Positions 44,733 through 54,290 of a stretch of DNA of 64,000 nt are shown in pieces. The DNA is taken from positions 2,228,474 to 2,292,473 of the forward strand of contig GL405246.1 in NCBI GenBank assembly GCA_000146855.1. Reading direction: 5' to 3'. The notes under the pieces were generated by a model, which had not been told where the DNA came from, did not search any database, and saw only the letters and a program-made list of their open reading frames with translations. Numbering within the stretch: position 1 is the first letter of the stretch; each line of letters opens with the position of its first letter. This DNA comes from [Eubacterium] yurii subsp. margaretiae ATCC 43715 (lineage in GTDB: Bacteria > Bacillota > Clostridia > Peptostreptococcales > Filifactoraceae). Position numbers and translations under genes: made by a program.

Positions 44733-44846
44733 ATACTAATCACCGTTTATAATGTCATATTTTTGAACTTATTGAAGTATTATTTTTTTGTTTTCAATAA
44801 AGCATCTTTAATATATTTTTAGGACTGTTTAATTGGTTTTTAGTAT
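44733..44846. repeat. Family A repeat directly upstream of dnaI
   Basis: Starts ATACTAATCACC and ends GGTTTTTAGTAT, imperfect 12-bp inverted ends (10 of 12). The interior TTTATAATGTCATAT and TTTAATATATTTTTAGGACT match copies at 53899 and 62974. It ends 38 bp before the dnaI start, inside its promoter region. Confidence 0.7.
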
Positions 44847-44883
44847 AATATACAAATTTGGAGCAGACGGAGCAGATCTCATT

Positions 44884-45870
44884 ATGACAAATAAAGAAAT
44901 ACTTCAAATGATAGAGACTGAATACAAAAACAAGCAGAGAAAATCACAGATTCAAAGAGCAAAGCGAAAAAAAGAGCTTTATCAAAAGCACAGAGACCTA
45001 GAGATACTTGATGATAAAATCAATCAAATCTACCTTGCAATTTTGAAAAACTCACTCAATGAAAATGAAGTAGAAAACAAAGGGCTCAATGAACAATTGA
45101 AAAAACTTCAAAATGAAAAAAATGACTATATAGCAAAAAATAAGATAGACATAGGCGATTTTGCCTTACATTATCAGTGTAATATCTGCAAGGATACAGG
45201 TACCATACTCAAAGATGGCAAGAGTCAAAAATGCTCCTGCTTTATAAACAGATATAACACCTTGGCTTACGAAAATACCAATATGATGGAACTTACAAAA
45301 AAAATAAATTTTGATAATTTCATCCTTGATATCTTCGACGACAAGACCTTATATGGAAAATACACTCAAAGGGAATTTATGAGAAAGATTCGAGATAAGT
45401 CCTTTTCTTTCATAGATAATATTGACAACTTGGATGAAAAATCCATGATATTCTACGGTCCTACAGGCGTCGGCAAGACCTTTCTATGCCTTTGCATAGC
45501 AGATAAGGTGATGAAAAAAAGGAAGAATGTAGTCTATGAGAGTGCTAAAGTCATGTTTGACAATATTGAGCAGTATGTCTTTTCAAAGGAAAAACATTCT
45601 TCACCGCAGAGTATTTTTTATTCCATAGTCAAATCCTGTGACCTGCTTATAATAGACGACCTCGGCACTGAGATTACCAACAGTTTTATAAGGCAAGAGC
45701 TGTTTGAAATAGTGAATCAAAGGATAATATCCGGCAAAAAGACCATAATCTCGACCAACCTTTCTCAGCACGAACTGCAAGAAAGGTACGAACAGAGGAT
45801 ATTTTCAAGATTTTCAGGAAACTACAACATATATAAGTTCGTAGGAAAAGACCTTAGGATGTTTTCTTAG
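44884..45870 (+). CDS. dnaI: Primosomal helicase loader DnaI/DnaC-like ATPase
   Basis: 328 residues from the ATG at 44884; the ORF is open to 44833 but the extra 17 codons lie next to a repeat and look non-coding. N-terminal charged helices, then a zinc-type cysteine cluster (CNICKDTGTI...KCSC, about 105-130), then an AAA+ domain: Walker A GPTGVGKTF, Walker B LLIIDDLGTE, sensor ISTNLS and SRFSGNY. This combination is that of DnaI, which loads the replicative helicase. DnaB/DnaD, often adjacent, is not in the window. Confidence 0.9.
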   Translation: MTNKEILQMIETEYKNKQRKSQIQRAKRKKELYQKHRDLEILDDKINQIYLAILKNSLNENEVENKGLNEQLKKLQNEKNDYIAKNKIDIGDFALHYQCNICKDTGTILKDGKSQKCSCFINRYNTLAYENTNMMELTKKINFDNFILDIFDDKTLYGKYTQREFMRKIRDKSFSFIDNIDNLDEKSMIFYGPTGVGKTFLCLCIADKVMKKRKNVVYESAKVMFDNIEQYVFSKEKHSSPQSIFYSIVKSCDLLIIDDLGTEITNSFIRQELFEIVNQRIISGKKTIISTNLSQHELQERYEQRIFSRFSGNYNIYKFVGKDLRMFS

Positions 45871-46036
45871 GCATAAAACTATTAGATTTTTGAGAATATA
45901 ATTTGATAGTAACTATATTATACAATAGTTATATAGTTGAAAAGCTAATGCTAAATTATATGTCTCTGATTTATCGATAAATTATAGCTACATCTTGCTT
46001 TTTTACAAATTCACATACAAAATATAAAATTAACTC

Positions 46037-46065
46037 TTTACTTTTAAATAGAAATGTGGTACACT
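46037..46065 (+). promoter_or_regulatory. Promoter of rpsT
   Basis: TTTACT (46037-46042), 17-bp spacer, TACACT (46060-46065) preceded by TGG, an extended -10. The leader to rpsT is about 35 nt. Confidence 0.6.
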
Positions 46066-46107
46066 AAGGAGCAATGTAAATCGCAATAGAAAATGGAGGT
46101 GAATAAG

Positions 46108-46377
46108 ATGGCTAATATAAAATCTGCGAAAAAGAGAATAAGTGTAATCCAAAAGAAGACTTTGATAAACAAGATGAGATTATCTCAAGTTAAGACTGCA
46201 ATAAAGAGATTTGAACTTGCACTTGGTGCCGGTGATATGCAAGTTGCTACTGAAAAATTGAGATATGCTCAAAAGAAGTTGACTCAAGTTGCAGCTAAAG
46301 GAACTATCCATAAGAATGCGGCTTCAAGAAAAATATCAAGATTAACAAAAAAATTCAATAAGGCGAAAGCTCAATAA
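46108..46377 (+). CDS. rpsT: Ribosomal protein S20
   Basis: 89 residues from the ATG at 46108, which has GGAGGTGA eight bases upstream; an in-frame ATG at 46093 overlaps that site and is unlikely. MANIKSAKKRI, helical and Lys/Arg-rich, with TLINKMRLSQVKTAIKRF and GTIHKNAASRKISRL, is a typical S20. It binds 16S rRNA early in 30S assembly. Single-gene unit with its own promoter and terminator. Confidence 0.97.
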   Translation: MANIKSAKKRISVIQKKTLINKMRLSQVKTAIKRFELALGAGDMQVATEKLRYAQKKLTQVAAKGTIHKNAASRKISRLTKKFNKAKAQ

Positions 46378-46384
46378 TAAATAT

Positions 46385-46411
46385 AAGTCGGTTTGTATTC
46401 CGGCTTTTTTT
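46385..46411 (+). terminator. Terminator after rpsT
   Basis: AAGTCGG (46385-46391) pairs with CCGGCTT (46400-46406), followed by a seven-T run. The remaining gap up to 46697 (320 bp in all) shows no gene; an opuC promoter should lie there but I could not place it confidently. Confidence 0.85.
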
Positions 46412-46697
46412 ATTGCCTTTTTTCAGTCATGATTTTTTTGAATAATTTAAAACTAAGAATTTTATTTTTATTCTTAAGACAAAATAATATTGGCTAATTT
46501 TTATGATATTATGAATTTATCATCTAATTATTCTTCTATCTTAAGATAATCTTATGTTTAATATGGTATTATCGTGAGAAGCGGTATAAATTTTTAATGG
46601 AATAGTTTTTATTATAAATATAATTTTGTCATTTTTTATAACAAATATAGTCTTTGCCTTATTGTAATTTTACATAGGTATGAAAGGAGAGTTAATC

Positions 46698-47843
46698 ATG
46701 ATAGAATTCAAAGGTGTATCAAAGGTATATCCAGGAGGAAAGATAGCTCTACACAACATAAGTTTAAAGATTGAAGACGGACAGTTCGTCGCCTTTATCG
46801 GAACGAGCGGTAGTGGTAAGACTACATGTATGCGAATGATTAACAAGATGATAGAACCAAGTAGCGGAGAAGTCCTGATAAATGGGCAAAATATAAAGAA
46901 TCTAAATGACGTGGAGCTGAGAAGATCCATAGGCTATGTTATCCAACAGATAGGTCTGATGCCACATATGACGATATTTGAAAATATAGTCATGGTACCG
47001 AGATTACTAAAGACTCCCGAAGAAGAGATTAAACAAATAGCTGAGACGATGATAAAAAAAGTTGATCTTCCGGTAGAATACCTGAGCAGATACCCAAAAG
47101 AACTCTCAGGAGGTCAACAACAAAGAATCGGAGTTATAAGAGCCTTGTCTGCAAATCAGGATATAATTCTCATGGATGAGCCCTTTGGCGCTCTTGATCC
47201 TATAACGAGGGAAAATCTGCAAATTTTAGTGAAAAATCTCCAAATGGAGCTTGGAAAGACATTTATATTTGTAACCCACGACATAGACGAAGCCTTTACC
47301 TTGGCTGATAAGATAGCTATAATGGATGCCGGTCAGCTGATACAGTATGACACTCCTGATAATATATTGAAATCTCCTGCAAATGATTTTGTGAAAAATC
47401 TGCTCGGAGAAAAGAGACTTGACAGTGCAAAATTTGACTACTTGCCTGTGGAAGAAGTCATGATAAGAAATCCTAAGTTCATACATCAGGATAAGACGAC
47501 TCGTGAAGCCATGGAGATGATGCATAAGTCCAGAGTTGATACTCTGTTTTTGGTTGACGATGACAATGTGCTTACAGGCTTGGTCGATGTGTTCGACATA
47601 CGTTCATCAAGGGATAAGGATGCTCAAATCTCAAGCTATATGATGCCTGTACAGTCTTTGAACAGAAAGACGCCTCTCAAGGATGCGATATTTTACATCA
47701 ACAATCTCGGATATAGAAATATGCCTGTTGTTGATGAAGATTTGCACCTTATAGGAGTAGTTACAAGAGCGTCAGTAATGGATATAATATACAGCGGTTT
47801 TTTAGGAGATTACAAGCCTACATCTACTACAGTGGAGGTGTGA
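46698..47843 (+). CDS. opuCA: Osmolyte ABC transporter ATPase with CBS domains (OpuCA-like)
   Basis: 381 residues from the ATG at 46698, which has AAGGAG eight bases upstream. ATPase domain with Walker A GTSGSGKTT, signature LSGGQQQR, Walker B ILMDEPFGALD and the THD switch; tandem CBS domains follow (about 255-375: MMHKSRVDTLFLVDDDN, INNLGYRNMPVVDEDLHLIG). CBS modules in OpuA/OpuC ATPases sense ionic strength or cyclic di-AMP. It energises uptake of glycine betaine, carnitine or choline; the exact substrate is not readable. First gene of a four-gene opuCA-CB-CC-CD set. Confidence 0.93.
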   Translation: MIEFKGVSKVYPGGKIALHNISLKIEDGQFVAFIGTSGSGKTTCMRMINKMIEPSSGEVLINGQNIKNLNDVELRRSIGYVIQQIGLMPHMTIFENIVMVPRLLKTPEEEIKQIAETMIKKVDLPVEYLSRYPKELSGGQQQRIGVIRALSANQDIILMDEPFGALDPITRENLQILVKNLQMELGKTFIFVTHDIDEAFTLADKIAIMDAGQLIQYDTPDNILKSPANDFVKNLLGEKRLDSAKFDYLPVEEVMIRNPKFIHQDKTTREAMEMMHKSRVDTLFLVDDDNVLTGLVDVFDIRSSRDKDAQISSYMMPVQSLNRKTPLKDAIFYINNLGYRNMPVVDEDLHLIGVVTRASVMDIIYSGFLGDYKPTSTTVEV

Positions 47844-47844
47844 A

Positions 47845-48474
47845 ATGATTGATTTTTTGAGAGAAAATTTTTCACAACTTATAGTAAAAATTGGTGAACA
47901 TCTTTTTATATCGTCTCTTGCCATAGTTCTTGGAATAATTGTGGCTGTTCCGGCAGGAATAGCAGTGACAAGAAGTAAGAAACTTTCTGTAATACTGATA
48001 ACTATAGCCTCGATTTTGCAGACTATACCGTCACTTGCCCTGCTTTCCATGATGGTGCCTATAATAGGTATAGGTAAATTACCTGCTATAATCGCACTTT
48101 TCATCTATTCACTGCTACCTATAATTAGAAATACGATGCTTGGAATAAACGGAGTAAATGAATTTTTGGTAGATGCCGGCAAGGGCATGGGAATGACAGC
48201 AAACGAGATAATGTTTAAAATCAAACTGCCACTCAGTGCTCCTGTGATAATGTCAGGCATAAGGCTCTCAGCTGTATATGTCGTGTCTTGGACGGCAATA
48301 GCTTCTTATATAGGTGCAGGCGGTCTTGGAGACTTCATATTTTCAGGACTTAATACCTTTGATACGAAGCTTATATTCTTAGGTACGATTTGTGTCACAA
48401 TCATTGCCATATGTACTGATTTTTTACTTGGAAAGCTTGAAAAATTCGTTGAGCCTAAGACAAGTTCAAGATAG
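47845..48474 (+). CDS. opuCB: Osmolyte ABC transporter permease (OpuCB-like)
   Basis: 209 residues, five to six membrane helices, with ITIASILQTIPSLALLSMMV and a cytoplasmic coupling loop (VDAGKGMGMTANEIMFKIKL) of the OpuC/ProW family. Its ATG lies one base after the opuCA stop with GGAGGTG in the opuCA end, so translation is coupled. It forms the channel with the second permease encoded after the binding protein. Confidence 0.93.
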   Translation: MIDFLRENFSQLIVKIGEHLFISSLAIVLGIIVAVPAGIAVTRSKKLSVILITIASILQTIPSLALLSMMVPIIGIGKLPAIIALFIYSLLPIIRNTMLGINGVNEFLVDAGKGMGMTANEIMFKIKLPLSAPVIMSGIRLSAVYVVSWTAIASYIGAGGLGDFIFSGLNTFDTKLIFLGTICVTIIAICTDFLLGKLEKFVEPKTSSR

Positions 48475-48674
48475 GATTTCAGATATTGTATGAACTATTA
48501 ATATTAAAAATAGATTTATGGATATTTTTATATTCTTATACTTACAGTTGTAGTATGATAATTCATTTTGAAGCCGAAATTTAAAAAAATACTATATAAA
48601 TATCTATTTAAGAAATATTAGTAATAAGATAATAATAATCTTTATGTATTATGAATAGATAAGGATGGTGTAAA

Positions 48675-49591
48675 ATGTATAGAAAAATCAAAATATTCTT
48701 ATCTCTGATTATTTCGATGTTTTTTTAACATCCTGCTCACTTCCTTTTTTGGACTCGGGTAGCACCGGTGACGGCATAGTCATCGCCGGAGGCAACACTT
48801 CCGAAAGACAGATACTCTCAGAGATACAAAAACAAATGATAGAGCATTATATGGACGATGTAGATGTGGAGATAATCAATAATCTCGGCTCTACAGTGCT
48901 GATAGTACAGACCTTTCTCAAGGATATATGCAATATGTCCGGTGCAATGTATACCGGCACATCACTTACCGGTGAGTTGGAAATGGAGCCGGAGCTTGAT
49001 CCTAAAACTGCACTTACAAAGGTGAAGCAAGGATATAAGGAAAAGTTTGATATGAAGTGGTATGACTCCTACGGATTTGAAAATACTTATGCCTTCATGG
49101 TAAGACGTGACTTTGCACAAAAGCATAACTTGAAGAAGATATCTGATTTGAAGGAGCTGGCTCCAACTTTAAAATTAGGCGTGGATGTCGCATGGATAAG
49201 GAGAAAAGGTGACGGCTACGAAGATTTTAAGGCGAAGTATAAATTTGACTTTGAAAAAGCCTATCCGATGGAAATAGGTCTGGTATATGATGCTGTAAGA
49301 AATAATGAAATGGACATCGTGCTCGGATATTCGACAGACGGCAGGATAAGTTCCTATGACCTTGTGATATTGGAGGATGACTTGAGAATATTCCCGTCTT
49401 ATGATGCCTGCCCTGTAGCAAGTTATAAATTGCTTGAAAAATATCCTAAGCTTGATACGGTAATAAATAAGCTTATAGGAAAGATAGACAGCGCAACTAT
49501 GCAAAAGCTAAACTCCATGTCGGATGAACAGCAGATAGAACCGCAAAATGTCGCTAAGATATTTTTGGAAGAAAATAATTATTTTGAATAA
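48675..49591 (+). CDS. opuCC: Osmolyte-binding lipoprotein OpuCC, frameshifted in signal peptide
   Basis: The mature protein reads in one frame from about 48727 (lipobox FLTSC, then SLPFLDSGSTGDGIVIAGG) to 49591, a typical OpuAC/OpuCC glycine betaine/choline-binding protein (GSTVLIVQTFL, YTGTSLTGE, DIVLGYSTDGRI). The signal peptide start ATG at 48675 (MYRKIKIFLSLIISMFF), with GGATGG upstream, is in another frame and meets TAA at 48726. A run of seven T (48720-48726) lies at the junction; one extra T gives MFFLTSCSLP, a perfect lipoprotein signal. The gene is therefore off by one base, or read by slippage. A TTG at 48749 would give only a cytoplasmic form. Confidence 0.85.
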
Positions 49592-49722
49592 AATAAAAGG
49601 TTTGTTTCGTAATCTAATATAAAAATATGTAAAAAATATTAAAACAAGAACTTTATAATTAAGTATTACTAAGCAAGTCAAATTATAAGGATGTAATTTT
49701 ATGATAAGAAGAGGTGAGTATT

Positions 49723-50361
49723 TTGACAGGTCAATTGATTAATTATTATGCCGTCAACGGCTCTTATGTCTTACATCAGTTTTTCAGACACTTTCTAATC
49801 TCCATATACGGAGTAATATTTGCAAGTATAGTCGCCATTCCTATAGGATTTTTCATAGCGAGGAGATATAGGCTTTCAGGAATAGTCATATCTACAGCCA
49901 ATGTAATACAGACAGTACCCTCTCTTGCTATGATAAGTATACTTATGATATTCATGGGGCTTGGTGTCAATACTGTAATAATGGCGGTGTTTTTATATTC
50001 TCTGCTACCTATAATAAAAAATACCTATACAGGGGTGAAAAGCGTAGATGAAAATCTGATAGACGTGGCAAAGTCTATGGGTATGTCCAAAAAACAGGTA
50101 ATAATGAAGATAGAACTGCCCCTGTCTATGTCGATAATAATGGCAGGTATCAGAAATGCCCTCGTAATGGCAGTGGGTGTAACAGCAATAGGTACATTTA
50201 TAGGAGCCGGAGGACTGGGAGACATCATAACAAGGGGTATCAAGGTGTCAAACGGCTCTGCAATAATAATGGCAGGTGCCTTGCCTACAGCACTGATGGC
50301 AGTAATCAGCGACTTTTTATTGCAGTTTGTAGAGAAGATTTTGGATCCTGTGAAAAGGTAA
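49723..50361 (+). CDS. opuCD: Osmolyte ABC transporter permease (OpuCD-like)
   Basis: About 212 residues. The best start is TTG at 49723 with GAGGTGA six bases upstream; GTG at 49714 is open too but overlaps that site. Five to six membrane helices, ANVIQTVPSLAMISILM and the coupling loop LIDVAKSMGMSKKQVIMKIE are parallel to opuCB. Both permeases pair with OpuCA and OpuCC. Last recognised gene of the osmolyte set, followed by a small acidic ORF and a terminator. Confidence 0.92.
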   Translation: MTGQLINYYAVNGSYVLHQFFRHFLISIYGVIFASIVAIPIGFFIARRYRLSGIVISTANVIQTVPSLAMISILMIFMGLGVNTVIMAVFLYSLLPIIKNTYTGVKSVDENLIDVAKSMGMSKKQVIMKIELPLSMSIIMAGIRNALVMAVGVTAIGTFIGAGGLGDIITRGIKVSNGSAIIMAGALPTALMAVISDFLLQFVEKILDPVKR

Positions 50362-50397
50362 AAAGACTTGCAAATATGTAAAGAAAGGATTTTAACT

Positions 50398-50541
50398 TTG
50401 TATAATCTAACAAATGATTTTACTGATACTATAGAAATGGATGAAGATATCGTATATGAGGAAGAATTATCTTCGATAAGTATTGCTAAAAAGCAGATTG
50501 ATAATAATGAATATATAAATTCTGATGACTTTAGTTGGTAG
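50398..50541 (+). CDS. Possible 47-residue acidic small protein
   Basis: A TTG-started ORF with GAAAGGA about ten bases upstream, 36 bp after opuCD. It encodes MYNLTNDFTDTIEMDEDIVY and on to a stop at 50541; no cysteines, no hydrophobic segment, very acidic. No family recognised. It lies before the operon terminator, so it would be transcribed with opuC. It could be chance in AT-rich DNA. Confidence 0.35.
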   Translation: MYNLTNDFTDTIEMDEDIVYEEELSSISIAKKQIDNNEYINSDDFSW

Positions 50542-50586
50542 ATGCTATACTTAAGAAAAATTGTAAATAAGATTATATATTTTCAA

Positions 50587-50621
50587 AATAATTGGTCAGA
50601 CTATGTCTGACCAATTATTTT
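50587..50621. terminator. Bidirectional terminator between opuC and metH
   Basis: AATAATTGGTCAGAC-TAT-GTCTGACCAATTATT is a perfect 15-bp stem with a three-base loop and T/A runs on both sides, ending the convergent opuC and metH transcripts. Confidence 0.92.
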
Positions 50622-50634
50622 TATGTCTCTTAAC

Positions 50635-53031
50635 CTATTCACCAAATACTTCTTTGGCGTAGCGTACAGACTCCATAGCGTCCTTACAGTATCTGTCTGC
50701 ACCGATTTTTTCGGCATAAGCCTTGGTAAGTACCGCTCCACCTACCATTATCTTGACTTCCACCTCTATTTTTTCCCTTATCAGTCTGATAGTCTCCTGC
50801 ATATTGTCAACTGTAGTAGTCATCAAGGCTGAAAGACCTACAAGATAGACTTTTTCCTTTTCAATAGTATCAAGTATCAAGTCGTAGTCCACGTCTTTGC
50901 CAAGGTCATATACATCGTAGCCGTAGTTTTCAAGCAAGACCTTTACGATATTTTTACCTATGTCGTGCACGTCACCCTTTACTGTCGCAAGTATTATCTT
51001 CTGCTTTTCCTTAGAGCCGTCTTCCATTGCAGTCATCTTTTCTTTAAGTGCGTCAAAGGCTCTTGAGGCTGAGTCTGCACTCATCATAAGCTGAGGCAAG
51101 AATATTACTCCTTTTTCAAATCCGGCTCCCACCTCATCAAGAGCAGGTATAAGCTCACTATTTATTATATCAAGTGGCTGATGGTCATTTAGCATATTTT
51201 TTGCAATGTTAAAGCTATCTTCTTTGAGTCCCTTTTTTATCGCCTCTTTAAGGCTTATATCCGAAGTCTTTGCAACATGTGTCGCTACAGTAGTGTCGTT
51301 GGAATATTTTGCAATGTAATTTGAAGAGTTTTCATCAAAGCCGGCAAGCACCATATGTGCGTCATAAGCCATCATCATGGTGTCGCTACCCGGATTTATT
51401 ATTCCAAAATCCAGTCCACATCTAAGTGCAGAAGTAAAAAATGTATGATTTATCAATTCTCTCTTAGGTAGACCAAAGGATATGTTTGACACTCCCAGTA
51501 TAGTCTTGACACCAAGATTTTCCTTTATCATTGACAGGGCTTTTAGCGTCTGATTTGCAGCATTTTTGTCTGAGCTTATGGTCATACAAAGCGGATCCAC
51601 CACTATATCTTTTTTGTCTATTCCATAAGTCTTTGCAGTTTCCACTATGTTTTTTGCAATATTATATCTACCTATGGCGTCATTTGGTATACCGTCGTCA
51701 TCTATAGTTAGTGCCACTACTACAGCTCCGTATTTTTTTACTATGGGAAATATCTCTTCCATCACTTTTTTCTTGCCGTTGACAGAGTTGAGCATGGCTT
51801 TTCCGTTGTAATATCTAAGCGAAGTTTCAAGTACGTTGGTCTTTGCAGAGTCAATCTGTAGCGGTAGCGTGCTTATCTCCTGTATAGCCCTCATCACCGC
51901 AAGAGACATCTCCTGCTCGTCAATCTCGTTGAGTCCTGTATTTACATCAAGTATATGTGCGCCCTTTTCTTCCTGAGCAATAGCCTCCTTTAAGATATAA
52001 GACATATCCTTGTTTATGAGCGCCTGTTTGAGCAATTTTTTGCCTGTAGGATTGATACGCTCTCCTATTATCTTAGGCTCGTTGCATATTACCGTCTTGG
52101 TATATGAGCTTACAAAGGTGTGATTTTTAAAAGTTGGAGCTATCAATGGCAATGTGCAAGTTTCTTCATAAAGTCTTCTTATATGGTCGTGAGTTGTACC
52201 GCAACATCCGCCTACTATATTTGCTCCCATCTCCACAAATTCACGCATTATCTTGCCGAAATCGTCAGGCTCCATGTTGAATTTTATCTCTCCGTTTATA
52301 TTTTCAGGTATGCCTGCATTTGGCTTGAGTACAAGCGGTAAAGATGAATATTGTAAGAATTCTTCAACTATGTCCTTGATATTTCTCGGATCAAGTCCGC
52401 AGTTCATACCAAGTGCGTCCACTCTCAAACCCTCAAGCAATGAAATGACAGTCTTGGCATCAGCTCCGTTGAGCAATCTTTTGTCGTCTGAAAATGCAAC
52501 AGTAGCAATTATAGGCAAATCACATACTTCTTTTGCAGCAAGGACTGCAGCTTTGAGCTCGTAAGTATCCGACATCGTCTCTATGGCAATAAGGTCTGCT
52601 CCGGCGTCAGCTCCTGTTTTTATAACTTCTTTAAATATTTCCACCGCTTCTTCAAAATCCAAGTCCCCTACAGGCTTTAGCAACTTGCCTATTGGCCCTA
52701 CGTCGAGCGCTATGAATTTTTCGTCCCTGTCTTCAAATCTTTCCCTTGCCGCCCTCACATTGTCTATTGCGGCTACTATCAACTCTTTATAGTCATGCTC
52801 TGTATCTTCATACTTGAGTTTATTTGCACCGAAGGTATTTGAATATGTGACATTAGAGCCTGATAAATAATACTCATAGTGGATTTCCTGTATTAACTTA
52901 GGATTTGTAATATTGAGTATCTCCGGCAATTCCCCAGCCTGTAACCCTTTTTGCTGGAGTACGGAGCCCATACCCCCGTCAAGATATATTATTTTTTTCC
53001 CTATTAATTCCCTGAATTTTATTGTAAACAC
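50635..53031 (-). CDS. metH: Cobalamin-dependent methionine synthase lacking the reactivation domain
   Basis: 798 residues: homocysteine domain (1-300; zinc Cys211, Cys276, Cys277), pterin/methyltetrahydrofolate domain (about 315-580: IIGERINPTGKKLLKQAL, DVNTGLNE), B12 cap helices (about 590-670) and B12-binding domain (674-798; DVHDIGKN with the cobalt ligand His689). The S-adenosylmethionine reactivation domain of the full enzyme is absent; the next gene upstream supplies it. The annotated GTG (53031) touches the AAAGGGG site; an ATA at 53022, giving MKFRELIGKKIIYLDGGMG, has normal spacing and may be the true, rare start. Confidence 0.95.
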   Translation of the reverse strand: MFTIKFRELIGKKIIYLDGGMGSVLQQKGLQAGELPEILNITNPKLIQEIHYEYYLSGSNVTYSNTFGANKLKYEDTEHDYKELIVAAIDNVRAARERFEDRDEKFIALDVGPIGKLLKPVGDLDFEEAVEIFKEVIKTGADAGADLIAIETMSDTYELKAAVLAAKEVCDLPIIATVAFSDDKRLLNGADAKTVISLLEGLRVDALGMNCGLDPRNIKDIVEEFLQYSSLPLVLKPNAGIPENINGEIKFNMEPDDFGKIMREFVEMGANIVGGCCGTTHDHIRRLYEETCTLPLIAPTFKNHTFVSSYTKTVICNEPKIIGERINPTGKKLLKQALINKDMSYILKEAIAQEEKGAHILDVNTGLNEIDEQEMSLAVMRAIQEISTLPLQIDSAKTNVLETSLRYYNGKAMLNSVNGKKKVMEEIFPIVKKYGAVVVALTIDDDGIPNDAIGRYNIAKNIVETAKTYGIDKKDIVVDPLCMTISSDKNAANQTLKALSMIKENLGVKTILGVSNISFGLPKRELINHTFFTSALRCGLDFGIINPGSDTMMMAYDAHMVLAGFDENSSNYIAKYSNDTTVATHVAKTSDISLKEAIKKGLKEDSFNIAKNMLNDHQPLDIINSELIPALDEVGAGFEKGVIFLPQLMMSADSASRAFDALKEKMTAMEDGSKEKQKIILATVKGDVHDIGKNIVKVLLENYGYDVYDLGKDVDYDLILDTIEKEKVYLVGLSALMTTTVDNMQETIRLIREKIEVEVKIMVGGAVLTKAYAEKIGADRYCKDAMESVRYAKEVFGE

Positions 53032-53196
53032 CCCTTTAACTTTTCATTTTCTCTTACTTTAATACTGATAATATTTAATTTTATTGATACTTAAGTACAA
53101 AATCTTAGATTGAACTTTCATATTTTTTATAATTTGACTGTATCTTAGTTTTAAAATTACTAAACTATTAGGCACCTATATTATAGCTTATTTTCC

Positions 53197-53868
53197 TTAC
53201 TCACTTGCTTTTTCTTCTCTGAAACAGCAATTTGCACTACAGGAATTGCATTTACTGTCTGCATTTTTATTTTTGAAATCTTCCCTTGTCAGCCCTATTA
53301 TAGCAGTAACACTTTTTGTAGGCGTGAGCATTCCTGCATTTGTGCGTGAAAGTCCGATTCTTTTAGGAGTATTGAGCAGGGTGATAAAGTCTTTTTGATA
53401 AGCTATGTTCAAATCCCCATATCCCGGAGAAAATCTCGGCTTTACATATAGTTTTTCATCCGAATTTTCCACTACTTCCTTTTCTATCTCGTCAATACAC
53501 TTTTCCAAATACTCTGCTGCAATAGCTTGCAAAAACACCATTGCAGTGCTGTCAAGCGAGCTGTATCTTCTAATCAGCAAATCCACCTCATTGCCCAAGG
53601 TTATGGCGAGCATTATCACCTTATGACAGCCGACAAGATTTTTCGCCAGTTGCTTGCTTTGAAAGCTGACATTTGCAAAGTTGATTTTATCATCTTCAAG
53701 CTCTATATCAAATATCTCATAAGCGTATTTAACTCTTGCCTTAGCCTTTACCTCTTTTATAAGGGCGTCTATTTTTTCTTCCAGCTCAGGTATAATCTTA
53801 AATTTTTCCCTATAGCCGGAGTATCTTCTTATCTCCGTCTTGTCCAACACCACATTATTTATATCCAT
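53197..53868 (-). CDS. Stand-alone methionine synthase activation-domain protein
   Basis: 223 residues. The second half matches the MetH activation domain: YVKPRFSPGYGDLNIAYQKD, then LLNTPKRIGLSRTNAGMLTP and KSVTAIIGLTRE. It ends with a cysteine cluster CNSCSANCCF, a possible metal or Fe-S site. It should reductively methylate and reactivate the cobalamin in the shorter MetH. Split MetH systems of this kind are known in anaerobes. It is separated from metH by 165 bp with no terminator seen, so co-transcription is likely. Confidence 0.88.
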   Translation of the reverse strand: MDINNVVLDKTEIRRYSGYREKFKIIPELEEKIDALIKEVKAKARVKYAYEIFDIELEDDKINFANVSFQSKQLAKNLVGCHKVIMLAITLGNEVDLLIRRYSSLDSTAMVFLQAIAAEYLEKCIDEIEKEVVENSDEKLYVKPRFSPGYGDLNIAYQKDFITLLNTPKRIGLSRTNAGMLTPTKSVTAIIGLTREDFKNKNADSKCNSCSANCCFREEKASE

Positions 53869-53898
53869 AGTCTTCCTTTTTCATAATGAATTTTATTC

Positions 53899-54006
53899 AT
53901 ACTAATCACCGTTTATAATGTCATATATTTATATTGAAATATTATTTTTTAGCTTTCAATAACATACTTAATATATTTTTAGGACTATTTAATTAGTTTT
54001 TAGTAT
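53899..54006. repeat. Family A repeat
   Basis: Starts ATACTAATCACC, ends AGTTTTTAGTAT; interior GTTTATAATGTCATATATTT and TTAATATATTTTTAGGACT match the copies at 44733 and 62974. Confidence 0.72.
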
Positions 54007-54166
54007 CAAATCATATATAAGCAAATTAGTATCTGCTAAAGTATTAATCGAAATTATACCACAAATTGGAATTATTAAAAATATTTTTACGTTTTATCGA
54101 CTCAATTGCAAAGTTGGAATATTTATAGTATCATAGGACTGATAATATTATTAGACAAATAAGCTA

Positions 54167-54290
54167 ATACTAAAATCTAATAAAAAATGAACAAACTATT
54201 TTAATGTATTTAAATTCAAGTTATAAATCATATACCATTTTTAAAAAGCATGTGCTGAAAATTATCCATAGATTAAATAACTAATAGTAT
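54167..54290. repeat. Family C repeat, reverse orientation
   Basis: Starts ATACTAAAATCTAATAAAA and ends TTATCCATAGATTAAATAAC then TAATAGTAT; the reverse complement lines up with the copy at 31861-31984. Confidence 0.55.

Noticed and set aside
53032..53196. Possible cobalamin or SAM riboswitch upstream of metH
   Set aside because: I looked for B12-box and S-box conserved segments and saw none in this short AT-rich gap.
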